Notes: generated by a model from the letters alone, not told the origin. Counted from the stretch's first letter, positions 1-8,294 are shown. The stretch is 25,879 nt of DNA from an uncultured Ruminococcus sp. (GCA_902797125.1 CADBRS010000088.1:1-25879), one strand, 5' to 3'. Numbers and translations are program-made.

Positions 1-1
1 G

Positions 2-76
2 CATTTGAATGCTGCTTGTCAATGGGCGGCGGCCAATCTACAAAAACCTTCGATTAGGGGCTTGACATTTAATAGT
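2..76 (+). other. Possible C-terminal tail of a truncated ORF (unassigned)
   Basis: One forward frame is open from the window edge to a TAG at 74-76 and would encode about 24 residues ending LTFNS. The local composition (several Ala, Gln and Trp) faintly recalls transposase tails, but nothing diagnostic is present. A second forward frame is also open until about position 57, so openness alone proves little. The region lies where nusA would be expected downstream of rimP, and no nusA start is visible in 1-123 on the minus strand. A mobile-element remnant is therefore possible but unproven. Confidence 0.2.
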
Positions 77-123
77 TAGTCTTTCGGTAATTTCTTTTAT
101 CTATCTACTGACTGTTTTGCGCG

Positions 124-600
124 TTACATTACAAAAATTGTGGTTAGAGCGGCAACTTGTTCCGGGGCAAAGGCTTTCGTCTCCCCGTCGATTTCGAGGT
201 GAATCGTCCCGTCTGGGCCGATGTCGCCTAAAACGCCAACATACTTTTTCTTGCCGTCCGCGTCCGGAGCATAGAGACGGATCTCCACATCCCAACCGCG
301 GCAATATTCCATTTGCTCTCTTGTTTTCAATCTTCTTTCCAGTCCGGGAGAACTGACTTCAAGATTGTATGAGTTCTCAATGGGGTCTGCCTCGTCAAGC
401 AAGGGGTCGATAGCTCTGTGTACTTTTTCGCAATCATCAATCGAGATGCCTTTTTCGCTGTCGATCGTCACACACAGGCAGTAGTCTGCAGCTTCCTTGT
501 AATAATCCACATCCCAAAGAATGTATCCGAGCTCTTCGACGGTTGGCTTGACCAGATCCCAAACCACTTTCGAAATGCCCCCTCCTGATTTGTTTGCCAT
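124..600 (-). CDS. rimP: Ribosome maturation factor RimP
   Basis: RimP helps assemble the 30S ribosomal subunit in the cytoplasm. The 158-residue product has the usual two-part layout. An N-terminal alpha/beta domain contains the family pattern 'ELGYILWDVDYYKE' and an 'SIDDCEKVHRAIDPLLDE' helix. The 'YNLEVSSPGLERRLK' segment is the most recognisable RimP signature, and a short C-terminal SH3-like domain follows. Length is typical (about 150-160). The ATG at 600 is chosen because GGGAGG lies about 5 nt upstream; the GTG at 612 would bury that Shine-Dalgarno inside the gene. In most Bacillota rimP heads the rimP-nusA-ylxR-infB operon. Here the 123 nt after the stop show no nusA start, so the operon is cut by the window edge or disrupted. 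Confidence 0.93.
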   Translation of the reverse strand: MANKSGGGISKVVWDLVKPTVEELGYILWDVDYYKEAADYCLCVTIDSEKGISIDDCEKVHRAIDPLLDEADPIENSYNLEVSSPGLERRLKTREQMEYCRGWDVEIRLYAPDADGKKKYVGVLGDIGPDGTIHLEIDGETKAFAPEQVAALTTIFVM

Positions 601-654
601 GTTTCCTCCCACAAAAAAGTGGGTTCGCTAAAACCCACTCCTCACTTCTTATCA
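601..654 (-). promoter_or_regulatory. rimP leader with terminator-like hairpin and alternative SD-sequestering pairing
   Basis: On the minus strand the leader carries AGTGGGTT (639-632), a 6-nt loop, AACCCACT (625-618) and a run of Ts (617-613). This is a perfect 8-bp intrinsic-terminator-like hairpin. The second arm can instead pair with GTGGG at 612-608, which abuts the rimP Shine-Dalgarno. Terminator formation and SD sequestration would therefore compete for the same CCCAC segment. The sequences are seen directly; a regulatory role (attenuation or feedback) is inferred. Confidence 0.55.
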
Positions 655-660
655 AGCGCA

Positions 661-689
661 AGTATACCATCCTTTGCGTGAAAAAGCAA
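661..689 (-). promoter_or_regulatory. Sigma-A type promoter for rimP
   Basis: Minus strand: -35 TTGCTT (689-684), 17-nt spacer, -10 TATACT (666-661). This predicts a start near 654 and a leader of about 54 nt before the rimP ATG. The -10 differs from TATAAT at one base; the -35 is moderate. Confidence 0.65.
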
Positions 690-860
690 TAGTTTTTTTA
701 AAAAAGTCGTACGCGTGAAGTCCGTTTGTGGATGTTTGCTGGTCATAGGATGTCAAAAGTGACAGGAAAAGCAGACAGACGCGAACCTGAAAGTCTGCCT
801 TGGCCTCTGATTATATGTTCATCGCAACACGATTTTTTGGACAAAAGCATGCTCCACTCC
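690..860. other. Intergenic stretch without a recognised gene
   Basis: This is the middle of the 326-nt gap between the divergent rimP and yybS-like genes; the gap's edges hold their promoters and leaders. An open frame runs through it into the downstream gene (from 726) but has no ribosome site and precedes a strong promoter, so it is not called. A 6-bp inverted repeat (GCAGAC at 771-776, GTCTGC at 793-798) with a 16-nt loop is the only structure seen, and it is weak. No riboswitch consensus was recognised. Confidence 0.5.
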
Positions 861-889
861 TTTACAAATCATATTTTACATGTTATAAT
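861..889 (+). promoter_or_regulatory. Sigma-A promoter of the yybS-gdpP-rplI-dnaB-tilS-hpt-ftsH run
   Basis: -35 TTTACA (861-866), spacer of exactly 17 nt, perfect -10 TATAAT (884-889). The predicted start near 896 leaves a leader of about 30 nt before the ATG at 927. This is the best-matching promoter in the left half of the window, and no comparable promoter was noticed before 10394. Confidence 0.8.
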
Positions 890-926
890 TTTAAAGATTT
901 CTTATAAGCAGAAGCAGGAGCCTTGG

Positions 927-2174
927 ATGGACCCAATCAACAGCCAAAAACCGACTCATCCTGATGAGTCCAAAGAAATAAAATTGGATACTCCCTGGGG
1001 AGTCAAACTGGTTTTGGCTCTGTTGCTCGTTGCAGATGCGTGCGTTTTCCCTTTGGGCTCGTCTTACGACTGGGCATCCAGGTTTGTCCTTCCGGCGCTT
1101 GCAATTTGCTCTTTTTTGGCCATGGTGATCAAAAACCGGGATCTTTCCATTGCTTTCGTCATGCTCGTGCCGGGTGCATTGCTGTGGCTCGTGTCGGGAA
1201 ATTATGTTCTGGCCTGTGTCTGGGTCGTCATTCTCTCCCTGGTTGGCGGAGCAGCCTATTTGCTGCGAACAATGCCCTTATGGATGTGGTTGATCATGCC
1301 GCTCGTTTCATACGTCATTTCTCTTGCGGCCGTCGGTCATGCCTTGCGGGCTCTTGCCTCCCTCATTTTCTTCCCGGCCGCCTTTGCCCTTCATAACAGC
1401 ATCAGCACGGCGAAAAGCCGGACCGGTTCCATTGCGATGACCGCGGCAGCGCTGTTGCTCTCCTTTGTCGCTACCGGAGCCATTGCCCTCTACATGGCAA
1501 ACGGGCACCTGTCCATGGATACCATTCAAACGACCATCAGCGACTATCGGAATCTCTTTCAGACGCAAATTCAGGAAACGCTGGATTCTCAAATCGAAAT
1601 GATGTCCGGCATGGGTTACGATCTGGGCGTCTCTTCAGCCCAACTGGCTGAAAATCTGGTGACCACGCTGTTCAATTACATTCCCGGGATTTTGATCCTT
1701 ACGACCTTGGTGATAGGCTGGTGCGTACAACCGATGCCCTTCCTTCTCCATCAGAGAATCGACCCGGAAGCCCCAGTCCCCGTCACCGCTCGTGTCCTGA
1801 CCTTTTCTCCCGTCACCGGAATCGTCTACATGATATCTCAGCTTCTCGGTTTCGTTTATTCGTTCGCCGAAAATCCTGTTCTTCTCGTTTTTGCAAACGT
1901 GGCATTGGTCCTCTGTCCGGGTTTGGCTTTACATGGTCTGGGATATATGTTCGGCCGTCGCGCGCTGCGCCGCTCAGGCGGCAGACCTGTCCAGGGTTCT
2001 TCGTTGCCTTTTATCATTTTTCTCGTTTTGATCGTCATGATGCTTTTCGGCCTTGTTTTTGCCGGTTACATTCTCGTTGCTTTCGCTTTTTTCGGAGCTT
2101 ATGCAACGATCGTCACCGAAATCCGAAAGCACTTGCCGAAAGATGAAGGCCCTGACAACACGTCAGAATCATAA
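927..2174 (+). CDS. yybS: DUF2232 (YybS-like) multi-pass membrane protein
   Basis: This 415-residue, very hydrophobic protein has roughly eight membrane segments. One cluster runs from about residue 24 (VKLVLALLLVADACVF) to about 190, and further helices lie in the C-terminal half near 'LLFNYIPGILILTTLVIGW' and 'LPFIIFLVLIVMMLFGLVF'. The DUF2232 family is annotated from this topology and from position: yybS lies directly upstream of gdpP-rplI-dnaB in Bacillus, as here. Function is not established; a role in the membrane near the c-di-AMP phosphodiesterase is inference. The ATG at 927 is chosen because AGGAG (916-920) precedes it and the promoter ends at 889. A frame opening at 726 would put the promoter inside the gene. 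The gap to gdpP is 23 nt. The symbol rests on synteny. Confidence 0.75.
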   Translation: MDPINSQKPTHPDESKEIKLDTPWGVKLVLALLLVADACVFPLGSSYDWASRFVLPALAICSFLAMVIKNRDLSIAFVMLVPGALLWLVSGNYVLACVWVVILSLVGGAAYLLRTMPLWMWLIMPLVSYVISLAAVGHALRALASLIFFPAAFALHNSISTAKSRTGSIAMTAAALLLSFVATGAIALYMANGHLSMDTIQTTISDYRNLFQTQIQETLDSQIEMMSGMGYDLGVSSAQLAENLVTTLFNYIPGILILTTLVIGWCVQPMPFLLHQRIDPEAPVPVTARVLTFSPVTGIVYMISQLLGFVYSFAENPVLLVFANVALVLCPGLALHGLGYMFGRRALRRSGGRPVQGSSLPFIIFLVLIVMMLFGLVFAGYILVAFAFFGAYATIVTEIRKHLPKDEGPDNTSES

Positions 2175-2197
2175 AGAAAGGAGCACCGTTAATCATC

Positions 2198-4390
2198 ATG
2201 TCTCAAGTTCGAAAAAACACATCTGATCGGACAGAACCCTCTGCTCTGCCTTTATTGATTGCTTCGCTGTCACTGGCCGTGATCTTCATGCTTCTTGTCG
2301 CGTTGTTAACGGCCCTGATCCCTGCGCAGGCAGGCAACTGGCCTATCCTTGCAGTCGGAAGCTACTTCGTCATCCTGCTGCCTTTCGTGCTGGTCTATTT
2401 CATTCGTTGGCGTAAATCGACCCTTTTGAAAAAAGAGCTGTTTTTAAACAACCCAAGTCTGACCGATACGATCCAAACAGTTTCAGATCTCCCGTATTTC
2501 CTGCTGGATCCCACAGACAACGGGACGGTTAAGATGATGAGCAATGCGCTTCGCAGAATGATCGATGTCAAGGGATGGACACATAACTTCCCTCTTTCTG
2601 ACCTGACGCTCGTTTCTGCCAAACATATTTTTGCCAGAGCCGTTTGTTCCCGAGCAGACATGAAAAATGCATTCAGTCCAGACTATGCCCGCATGTTCCC
2701 GGATGACAAAGACCCTGCTGCGGAGTTGTCAAAAGAAACTCCTCCGGACTCGCCTTTTGCCAGGGCACTCGTGGCTGCAGGCAATGATCCCGATATGGGC
2801 ATCACGATCGGTGCCAGAATGTTTTTGATGCATGCCACGCCGCTTCGCGCTCACGACAGAACCTACTGTCTGGTTTGGCTGGACGACATGACGGACTATG
2901 CACTCCTTTTCGCCAAGGACGAAAGAGAGTATCCGATCATCGCCTATATCCTGCTGGACAATTTGGAAGAATTGGCCCAGTATGTCGGCGTCAACACCCG
3001 GACCGCCTCCAATAAAATCGAGGAACTTTTGAATGCCTGGGCCACCGAGATGAACGGATTGATCCGCGAATATGATAACGACAGATATCTCCTGATCTTC
3101 CCGCAGGAAAAATTGAAAGACTGTATCGACGACGGATTCTCGATTCTCGAAAAAGTCAAGAGCATCGAATTGGGAGATAAATCCGTTCCTCCGACGATCT
3201 CCATCGGAGCCGCATCGACCCTTGGCTCTCTGAAAGACCGCCACCGCGACGCGTCCGCCGCACTGGATATGGCTTTGCAGAGAGGCGGAGACCAGGTCGC
3301 GCTCAAAACCCCTGAAGGGACCCGTTACTTCGGAGGCCGAAGCAAATCCATGGAGCGGGATATCTCCAGAGATCTGCGTGTCACCTCGGCCGTGCTTTGC
3401 AATATCATTGACGAAGCCGACAATATTTTGATCACAGGCCATAAGAATCCTGACTATGATGCGATCGCTTCCTGTATCGGTATTGCCCGCCTGGCCATGT
3501 GTGTCAAAGGATCTCCTTCCAATATTCACATCGTGTCTGATCTGAAAAACAGAGAATTCAATCAGTTCAAAGAGGTTCTTGCCTCCTATCACGAATATGA
3601 CAACATGTTTATTTCGGCAGGTGCGGCGATAGACCAGATCCGGACCAACACCCTTCTGATCATCTGTGACGTGAACAACGTCAAGATCACCGAGGGCAAC
3701 GATCTAATCGGTTCAGCCACGTCCATTGCCATCATAGACCACCATACCCGTCAGGCTGAATTCGATTTCAAACCTGTCATCGAAATGATCCAGCCGCAGG
3801 CCTCCTCTGCCAGTGAATTAGTCGCTTGTATGCTGATGCAAAGTCCGTATTACGACAAACTGACCAAGGAAGAAGCAACCCTTCTGCTCGCCGGGATCAT
3901 GCTCGACACCAAGAATTTCGTGAATTCAACCGGATGGCAAACGTTCGAAGCCGCGCAATATCTGTACACCAGAAACGCTCATACCGACCGTGCCCATACG
4001 TTCTTCAGAGAATCTTTGGCAGACGTGGTCACCTCGAGTGAATTCGGCAGAGTGGTCCGCGTTTACAGAAACTGTATCGGCATCACGTACATTTCCCTGT
4101 CCCGTCCTCTTGAATCCGGCGATAAGATTTCTGCTTCGAAAGCAGCAGACAGGCTGCTGACCGTCGAAGGCATACGCGCATCCTTTGCCATCGTCTGTAC
4201 AGAAACAGGAACGATCATCTCCGGGCGATCCTCGGATCCGACCATCAACGTCGGCAACATTCTGAGAGAACTCGGAGGAGGCGGACACTTTGATTCCGCA
4301 GGCACTCAATTGTCCAAAACCACGGTTGGAAAAGCCGCTGAGCAATTGAGAACCGCCATCGACAACTACATGGATGCGCTGAAAAAATAG
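2198..4390 (+). CDS. gdpP: GdpP-type cyclic-di-AMP phosphodiesterase (PAS, degenerate GGDEF, DHH-DHHA1)
   Basis: GdpP hydrolyses the second messenger c-di-AMP (to pApA) at the membrane, affecting potassium and osmotic homeostasis and wall stress. Two N-terminal membrane helices lie at about residues 18-65. A PAS-like region (about 95-225) and a degenerate GGDEF domain (about 235-390, with 'REYDNDRYLLIF' in place of a diguanylate cyclase site) follow. The DHH phosphoesterase core has H415-KNP-D419-Y-D421, D491 in 'LLIICDVNN' and D514-H515-H516. The DHHA1 end has GGGGH at 693-697. All metal-binding positions expected for the family are present, so it should be active. At 730 residues it is longer than the roughly 660 of Bacillus GdpP; the excess seems to lie in the PAS/GGDEF region. 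AGGAG at 2179-2183 precedes the ATG with a longish spacer (about 14 nt). Confidence 0.92.
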   Translation: MSQVRKNTSDRTEPSALPLLIASLSLAVIFMLLVALLTALIPAQAGNWPILAVGSYFVILLPFVLVYFIRWRKSTLLKKELFLNNPSLTDTIQTVSDLPYFLLDPTDNGTVKMMSNALRRMIDVKGWTHNFPLSDLTLVSAKHIFARAVCSRADMKNAFSPDYARMFPDDKDPAAELSKETPPDSPFARALVAAGNDPDMGITIGARMFLMHATPLRAHDRTYCLVWLDDMTDYALLFAKDEREYPIIAYILLDNLEELAQYVGVNTRTASNKIEELLNAWATEMNGLIREYDNDRYLLIFPQEKLKDCIDDGFSILEKVKSIELGDKSVPPTISIGAASTLGSLKDRHRDASAALDMALQRGGDQVALKTPEGTRYFGGRSKSMERDISRDLRVTSAVLCNIIDEADNILITGHKNPDYDAIASCIGIARLAMCVKGSPSNIHIVSDLKNREFNQFKEVLASYHEYDNMFISAGAAIDQIRTNTLLIICDVNNVKITEGNDLIGSATSIAIIDHHTRQAEFDFKPVIEMIQPQASSASELVACMLMQSPYYDKLTKEEATLLLAGIMLDTKNFVNSTGWQTFEAAQYLYTRNAHTDRAHTFFRESLADVVTSSEFGRVVRVYRNCIGITYISLSRPLESGDKISASKAADRLLTVEGIRASFAIVCTETGTIISGRSSDPTINVGNILRELGGGGHFDSAGTQLSKTTVGKAAEQLRTAIDNYMDALKK

Positions 4391-4406
4391 AATTTGAGGT
4401 CGTATT

Positions 4407-4853
4407 ATGAAAGTTATTTTGCTCCAAGATGTTAAAAGTCAAGGCAAGAAAGACCAGATCATCAATGTTTCAGACGGGTATGCCGTCAATTTCCTGTTTC
4501 CCAGAAAACTGGCCGCTCCTGCAGATAAACAGTCCATTGCAGCTGTCGAGAGACGCAAAGCAGCCGAGGCCAAGCAAATTGCCGAGGATCGGGCAGCCGC
4601 CAAGGAACTCGCTACTCGACTGGATTCTTTGTTAGTCAAAATTCCGAGCAGTGCCAACCAGGGTAAGCTGTATGGCGCCATCACCGCTCAGGATATCGCA
4701 AACGCACTGCAGCAGGATCATCAGATCGAAATCGACAAAAGAAAGATCATCCTGAAAGACCCCATCAAGACCTTCGGCAACTTCGATGTTGAAGTCAAGT
4801 TGTACTCTGAAGTCGTGGGCGTCATTCATGTATTGGTCTGTGAAAAAACTTGA
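4407..4853 (+). CDS. rplI: 50S ribosomal protein bL9
   Basis: bL9 binds 23S rRNA at the base of the L1 stalk and helps keep reading frame. The 148-residue length is standard. The N-terminal RNA-binding domain begins 'MKVILLQDVKSQGKK' and contains 'DGYAVNFLFPRKLA', the signature L9 segment with its N-F-L/L-x-P pattern. A long charged helix follows (about residues 42-75, Ala/Glu/Lys rich), then the C-terminal domain with 'GKLYGAITAQDIANAL' and a closing beta-strand pair. GAGGT lies 11 nt before the ATG. The gene sits between gdpP and dnaB as in Bacillus. Its stop is only 14 nt before the dnaB ATG, consistent with co-transcription. Confidence 0.96.
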   Translation: MKVILLQDVKSQGKKDQIINVSDGYAVNFLFPRKLAAPADKQSIAAVERRKAAEAKQIAEDRAAAKELATRLDSLLVKIPSSANQGKLYGAITAQDIANALQQDHQIEIDKRKIILKDPIKTFGNFDVEVKLYSEVVGVIHVLVCEKT

Positions 4854-4867
4854 TCAGGGAGTTTCCA

Positions 4868-6259
4868 ATGGCAATTCTTGATTCCAACGATATTCGTCAG
4901 CTCCCCTTTTCCGAGTCTGCCGAACAGGCTTTGATCGGCATTATTCTGATCAATCCGGAAGCCCTGACAGACGTGGCCGACCTCTTGGTCCCCGATGATT
5001 TCTACAATGCGATCAATCAGGGCATCTATGCCACGATGAAGTCACTGTTTGATCAGAATCACACCTTTGACGGCACGATCTTAGTCGATGAACTTCTCAA
5101 AGCGGGTGTATTCAACAAATCCGAGGAGAGAGAATGTAAAGATTATCTCCAGTCCTGCGGTAAAACGAGTGCTTCCTCTCAAAACGCCAGAGAATATGCG
5201 AAAATCATTAAAGAAAAGCACACTCTGAGGCAGCTCATTGAGGCGGCAAGTGACATTTCCGATGCCGCGATGCGGGACAAAGAAAATGTCACGAACATTT
5301 TGGATTACGCGGAAAAACGGATTTTCGATATCGCAAACGGACGTGTCAATTCCGGTTTTCACAGTCTCGGAGAAATCCTGCGGGATGTTTTCAGCAATCT
5401 GCAGGTGCTCGCAACGAACCCGGAGGCAAGTGCCGGTTTGCCGACAGGCTTCTCTTCTCTGGATAAAGTTTTAGCCGGTATCGGAAAGTCCGATTTGGTT
5501 CTGATCGGTGCCCGCCCGGGTATGGGTAAAACCAGTTTTGCGCTCAATATTGCTACGAACGTGGCTAAACAAAACCATGACAAGGCCATCGCTATCTTTT
5601 CCCTTGAGATGGGTGCAAATCAATTGGTTGAACGTGTCCTTTCGAGCGAAGCGCTGGTTGACAGCTATTCGATCCGTACGGGAAAACTGACACCGGAAGA
5701 ATGGACGAACCTGGCGCACGCATGCGACTCATTGTATGGGCTGAACAACGTCCTGATCGACGACACGAGCGGACAGACCGTAACAGCCATCCGGGCCAAA
5801 TTGAGAAGGATCCGCCAGCCTCTTGCCATGGTCATCATCGACTACCTGCAGTTGATGCAGGGCGAGACTCACACGGACAACCGTGTCCAGGAAGTCGCAG
5901 ATATTTCCAGAAGTCTCAAAATTCTGGCAAAAGATATGGGCTGCCCGGTTCTGTGCTGTGCCCAATTGTCCCGCGGACCGGAATCCAGAACCGAAAAAAG
6001 ACCCATGCTTTCGGACCTGCGTGATTCCGGAGCCATCGAGCAGGATGCAGATATCGTTATGTTCCTCTATCGTCCGGAGTACTACAACACATCGGACAAA
6101 GAAACGCCGAATTCGGACAGCAACATTGCGGAAGTCATCGTTGCCAAGAACCGGCACGGAGCAACAGATAAGATCCAAATGGGCTGGATCCCCAGATTTA
6201 CCAAATTCCGCAGTCTGGCAGACAACGAGCTGGCCGGTGCCGTTCCGCCCGCACCGTAA
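4868..6259 (+). CDS. dnaB: Replicative DNA helicase DnaB/DnaC
   Basis: This is the hexameric 5'-3' helicase of the replication fork, called DnaC in Bacillus. The 463-residue product has the N-terminal primase-interacting domain (about 1-110, starting 'SAEQALIGIILINPEAL'), a linker, and the RecA-like ATPase. Walker A is GARPGMGKT at 214-222. 'IAIFSLEMGANQLVERVL' (motif H1a-like), the Walker B region 'LAMVIIDYLQLMQG', 'VLCCAQLSRGPESR' and 'DLRDSGAIEQDADIVMFLYRPEYY' all match the family. The length leaves no room for an intein, a frequent insertion in dnaB. The ATG at 4868 is preferred over the TTG at 4850, which overlaps the rplI stop. AGGGAG lies immediately downstream of that stop, with correct spacing for 4868. 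Confidence 0.96.
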   Translation: MAILDSNDIRQLPFSESAEQALIGIILINPEALTDVADLLVPDDFYNAINQGIYATMKSLFDQNHTFDGTILVDELLKAGVFNKSEERECKDYLQSCGKTSASSQNAREYAKIIKEKHTLRQLIEAASDISDAAMRDKENVTNILDYAEKRIFDIANGRVNSGFHSLGEILRDVFSNLQVLATNPEASAGLPTGFSSLDKVLAGIGKSDLVLIGARPGMGKTSFALNIATNVAKQNHDKAIAIFSLEMGANQLVERVLSSEALVDSYSIRTGKLTPEEWTNLAHACDSLYGLNNVLIDDTSGQTVTAIRAKLRRIRQPLAMVIIDYLQLMQGETHTDNRVQEVADISRSLKILAKDMGCPVLCCAQLSRGPESRTEKRPMLSDLRDSGAIEQDADIVMFLYRPEYYNTSDKETPNSDSNIAEVIVAKNRHGATDKIQMGWIPRFTKFRSLADNELAGAVPPAP

Positions 6260-6264
6260 CTTAC

Positions 6265-7698
6265 ATGGACCGGGCCTTTCAACGACCGGAACTGGTCGCA
6301 AACTTTAAGGAGATCCACCTCCTGTCTTCTCTCCCTGCCGATACCCCTGTCCTTCTGGCTTATTCGGGCGGTTTGGATTCCACGGTGCTTTTGCACTTGC
6401 TGGTCGCATATGCCCAAGAACACCACACGCCCATTACAGCCTTTCATGTTCAGCACGGCATCCGAGGAGTTGCTTCGCTGTCCGATCGGGACTTTTGCAA
6501 AAAAGAGGCCGAGCGCCTGGGCGTGCCGTTCGTGTCCGTTGACATAGACGTTCCGGCGTCCGCTCTGGAAAACCGTCAATCTCTCGAAACGGAAGCGCGC
6601 AGGCTCCGCTATGCCTGTTTCGGCAAGTACATGCAGGAAAACAACATTCCCATTTTAGCGACGGCGCACCACGCTGACGACAATCTGGAGACCGTTCTCT
6701 TCAGATTGGGACGCGGAACCGGATTGAGCGGACTGTGCGGCATTTTGCCTTCCCGCCCCTTTTCCGAATCCTGCTCTTTGGAGCATGCCGTGGTGGTCAG
6801 ACCCTTGTTGGAAATCGGCAAATCTGATCTGAAAGACTTCTGCGTGGCTAACGGTTGGCCATTCGTACAGGACGAGACCAATGAAGCCGACGATGCCTCC
6901 CGAAACATGATCAGACATCATATCGTTCCTGTCTTGAATCAACTCGGGCAGCGCCCGGAGATAGCCGTATCCAGATTGTGTGTTTCTTTGAGAGAAGATG
7001 AATCCTTTCTGGAAGAACAGGCTTCCAAACTGTATCTTGACCTGGCCCTGACGGACAACAATCGGATCTGCTTTGAAAGATCACGGTTTTTTGAACAGCA
7101 CGAGGCCATGCGGGTCCGCCTGCTCAGATTGGCGGCTGTCCGTCTTTCAGGACTCGTTCCTGATTATGAACATGTCCGCCGCTTTGCCTGTTTACAGCAG
7201 GATGCGGTTGTGTCCGAACAATGGTCATCGCAGTTGACTGTCACTGCAGACAAAGATACCATCACCCTCGCTTTGCCCAAACCGAAAAAAGGGGCTGATT
7301 TGAAATCGATCCCGCTGGCTTTCGGGACATCCGACTGGCCTGAATTCGACTTTTCCCTGACGCTGACCGATTCAGAGGATGAAGGTGTTTTAGAAAAGCC
7401 TTTCATTCACATTCCTTCAAAACTGCTAGACGAGGGTCAGTTGCATTTTCGATCCAGACTGGCAGGAGATAAGATCCGCTGCGCCGGAAAGACTTTGGAT
7501 GTCCGTAAAGTGATCAATGCGTCTTCTGTCAAACCGGAAAGAAGATCCCAGCTGCCGCTGTTGGTCTCCGGAGACGAAGTTTTGTGGATCCCGCTCCCCG
7601 GGGCGGAACACGGGCGAGTTGCAGACGCTCTGGATCCCCTAGTATACAAAGACAAATTGCTACTTCATATATCCTATGGCCCTTCTTGGTTTGCTTAA
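6265..7698 (+). CDS. tilS: tRNA(Ile)-lysidine synthetase TilS
   Basis: TilS attaches lysine to C34 of tRNA-Ile(CAU), so that the tRNA reads AUA and is charged with isoleucine; it is normally essential. The PP-loop ATP site SGGLDS is at residues 34-39. 'FHVQHGIRG' and 'ATAHHADDNLETVLFRLGRGTGLSGL' are the catalytic N-ATPase motifs; the last is the strongest family marker. The C-terminal part carries the TilS substrate-binding segment ('SRLAGDKIRC...LDVRKVIN'). The length of 477 is typical of Gram-positive enzymes. The start is weakly defined. The ATG at 6265 lies 5 nt after the dnaB stop with no clear Shine-Dalgarno, suggesting translational coupling. An AAGGAG at 6307-6312 is followed only by CTG/TTG-type codons. 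tilS-hpt-ftsH is a conserved Bacillota order. Confidence 0.93.
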   Translation: MDRAFQRPELVANFKEIHLLSSLPADTPVLLAYSGGLDSTVLLHLLVAYAQEHHTPITAFHVQHGIRGVASLSDRDFCKKEAERLGVPFVSVDIDVPASALENRQSLETEARRLRYACFGKYMQENNIPILATAHHADDNLETVLFRLGRGTGLSGLCGILPSRPFSESCSLEHAVVVRPLLEIGKSDLKDFCVANGWPFVQDETNEADDASRNMIRHHIVPVLNQLGQRPEIAVSRLCVSLREDESFLEEQASKLYLDLALTDNNRICFERSRFFEQHEAMRVRLLRLAAVRLSGLVPDYEHVRRFACLQQDAVVSEQWSSQLTVTADKDTITLALPKPKKGADLKSIPLAFGTSDWPEFDFSLTLTDSEDEGVLEKPFIHIPSKLLDEGQLHFRSRLAGDKIRCAGKTLDVRKVINASSVKPERRSQLPLLVSGDEVLWIPLPGAEHGRVADALDPLVYKDKLLLHISYGPSWFA

Positions 7699-7721
7699 AT
7701 CTTATTTTCCGAGGCACTTCT

Positions 7722-8294
7722 ATGTTAAAAAACCAAAATGAAAATGTTACCAAAATACTGGTCAGTCAGGAGGAGATCGAACAGATCACTTCCCGGTTGG
7801 CAGCACAAATCAGCAAAGATTATGAAAATGATCCCAGACAAGTTGTCCTTTTGATCATTTTGAAAGGATCTGTGCCGTTCGCCGCGGACCTGATGCGCAA
7901 GTTGACAATTCCCGTCCAGCTTGAGTTCATGAAGGTCTCTTCCTACGGCGCCTCGACCAAGTCTTCCGGGGAAATCAAGATCCATCTTGACCTGAACCGG
8001 AACGATCTGGAAAACCTGGATATCATCATCATCGAAGATATCATAGATACGGGACGGACACTCAACCGTCTCACGCAACTGTTGAAAAACCGAAATGCAC
8101 ACAGCGTGAAAACCTGTACTATGCTCGACAAGCCCTCGCGCCGCGAAGTTGATTTCACCCCGGATTACGTGGGCGTGCAAATTCCTGATGAGTTTGTCGT
8201 CGGTTTTGGACTTGATTATAATGAGGAATACAGAAGCCTCCCTTATGTGGGTGTTCTGGATCCCAAACAATATGCTCATCCGAATGAGCTTTGA
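7722..8294 (+). CDS. hpt: Hypoxanthine phosphoribosyltransferase
   Basis: This purine-salvage enzyme converts hypoxanthine and guanine plus PRPP to IMP and GMP. The 190-residue product has the PRPP-binding loop 'IIIIEDIIDTGRTL' with E105, D106 and the DTGRT at 109-113. An upstream catalytic segment 'LLIILKGSVPFAADLMRKL' is present, and the C-terminal 'VQIPDEFVVGFGLDYNEEYRSLPYVGVL' is typical of bacterial Hpt. The ATG at 7722 has GAGGC about 7 nt upstream. The longer open frame from 7584 overlaps tilS and is not needed. In Bacillus, hprT lies between tilS and ftsH as here, and Hpt/FtsH/TilS have been linked to (p)ppGpp-responsive regulation. The gap to ftsH is 27 nt. Confidence 0.95.
   Translation: MLKNQNENVTKILVSQEEIEQITSRLAAQISKDYENDPRQVVLLIILKGSVPFAADLMRKLTIPVQLEFMKVSSYGASTKSSGEIKIHLDLNRNDLENLDIIIIEDIIDTGRTLNRLTQLLKNRNAHSVKTCTMLDKPSRREVDFTPDYVGVQIPDEFVVGFGLDYNEEYRSLPYVGVLDPKQYAHPNEL

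Noticed and set aside
437..670. 77-codon minus-strand frame through the rimP leader
   Set aside because: It overlaps the promoter, terminator-like hairpin and rimP in another frame, with no family similarity. It arises from the leader plus an out-of-frame reading of rimP.
771..798. GCAGAC/GTCTGC inverted repeat upstream of yybS as a riboswitch or operator
   Set aside because: It is only 6 bp with a 16-nt loop, lies upstream of the promoter, and matches no recognised consensus.
726..926. Upstream extension of the yybS-like gene to position 726
   Set aside because: It would place the TTTACA-17-TATAAT promoter inside the gene and lacks a Shine-Dalgarno. The added residues are charged and unlike the membrane-protein family.
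4868..6259. Intein insertion in dnaB
   Set aside because: The gene has normal length, and the Walker A and downstream motifs are contiguous without a splicing-domain insertion.
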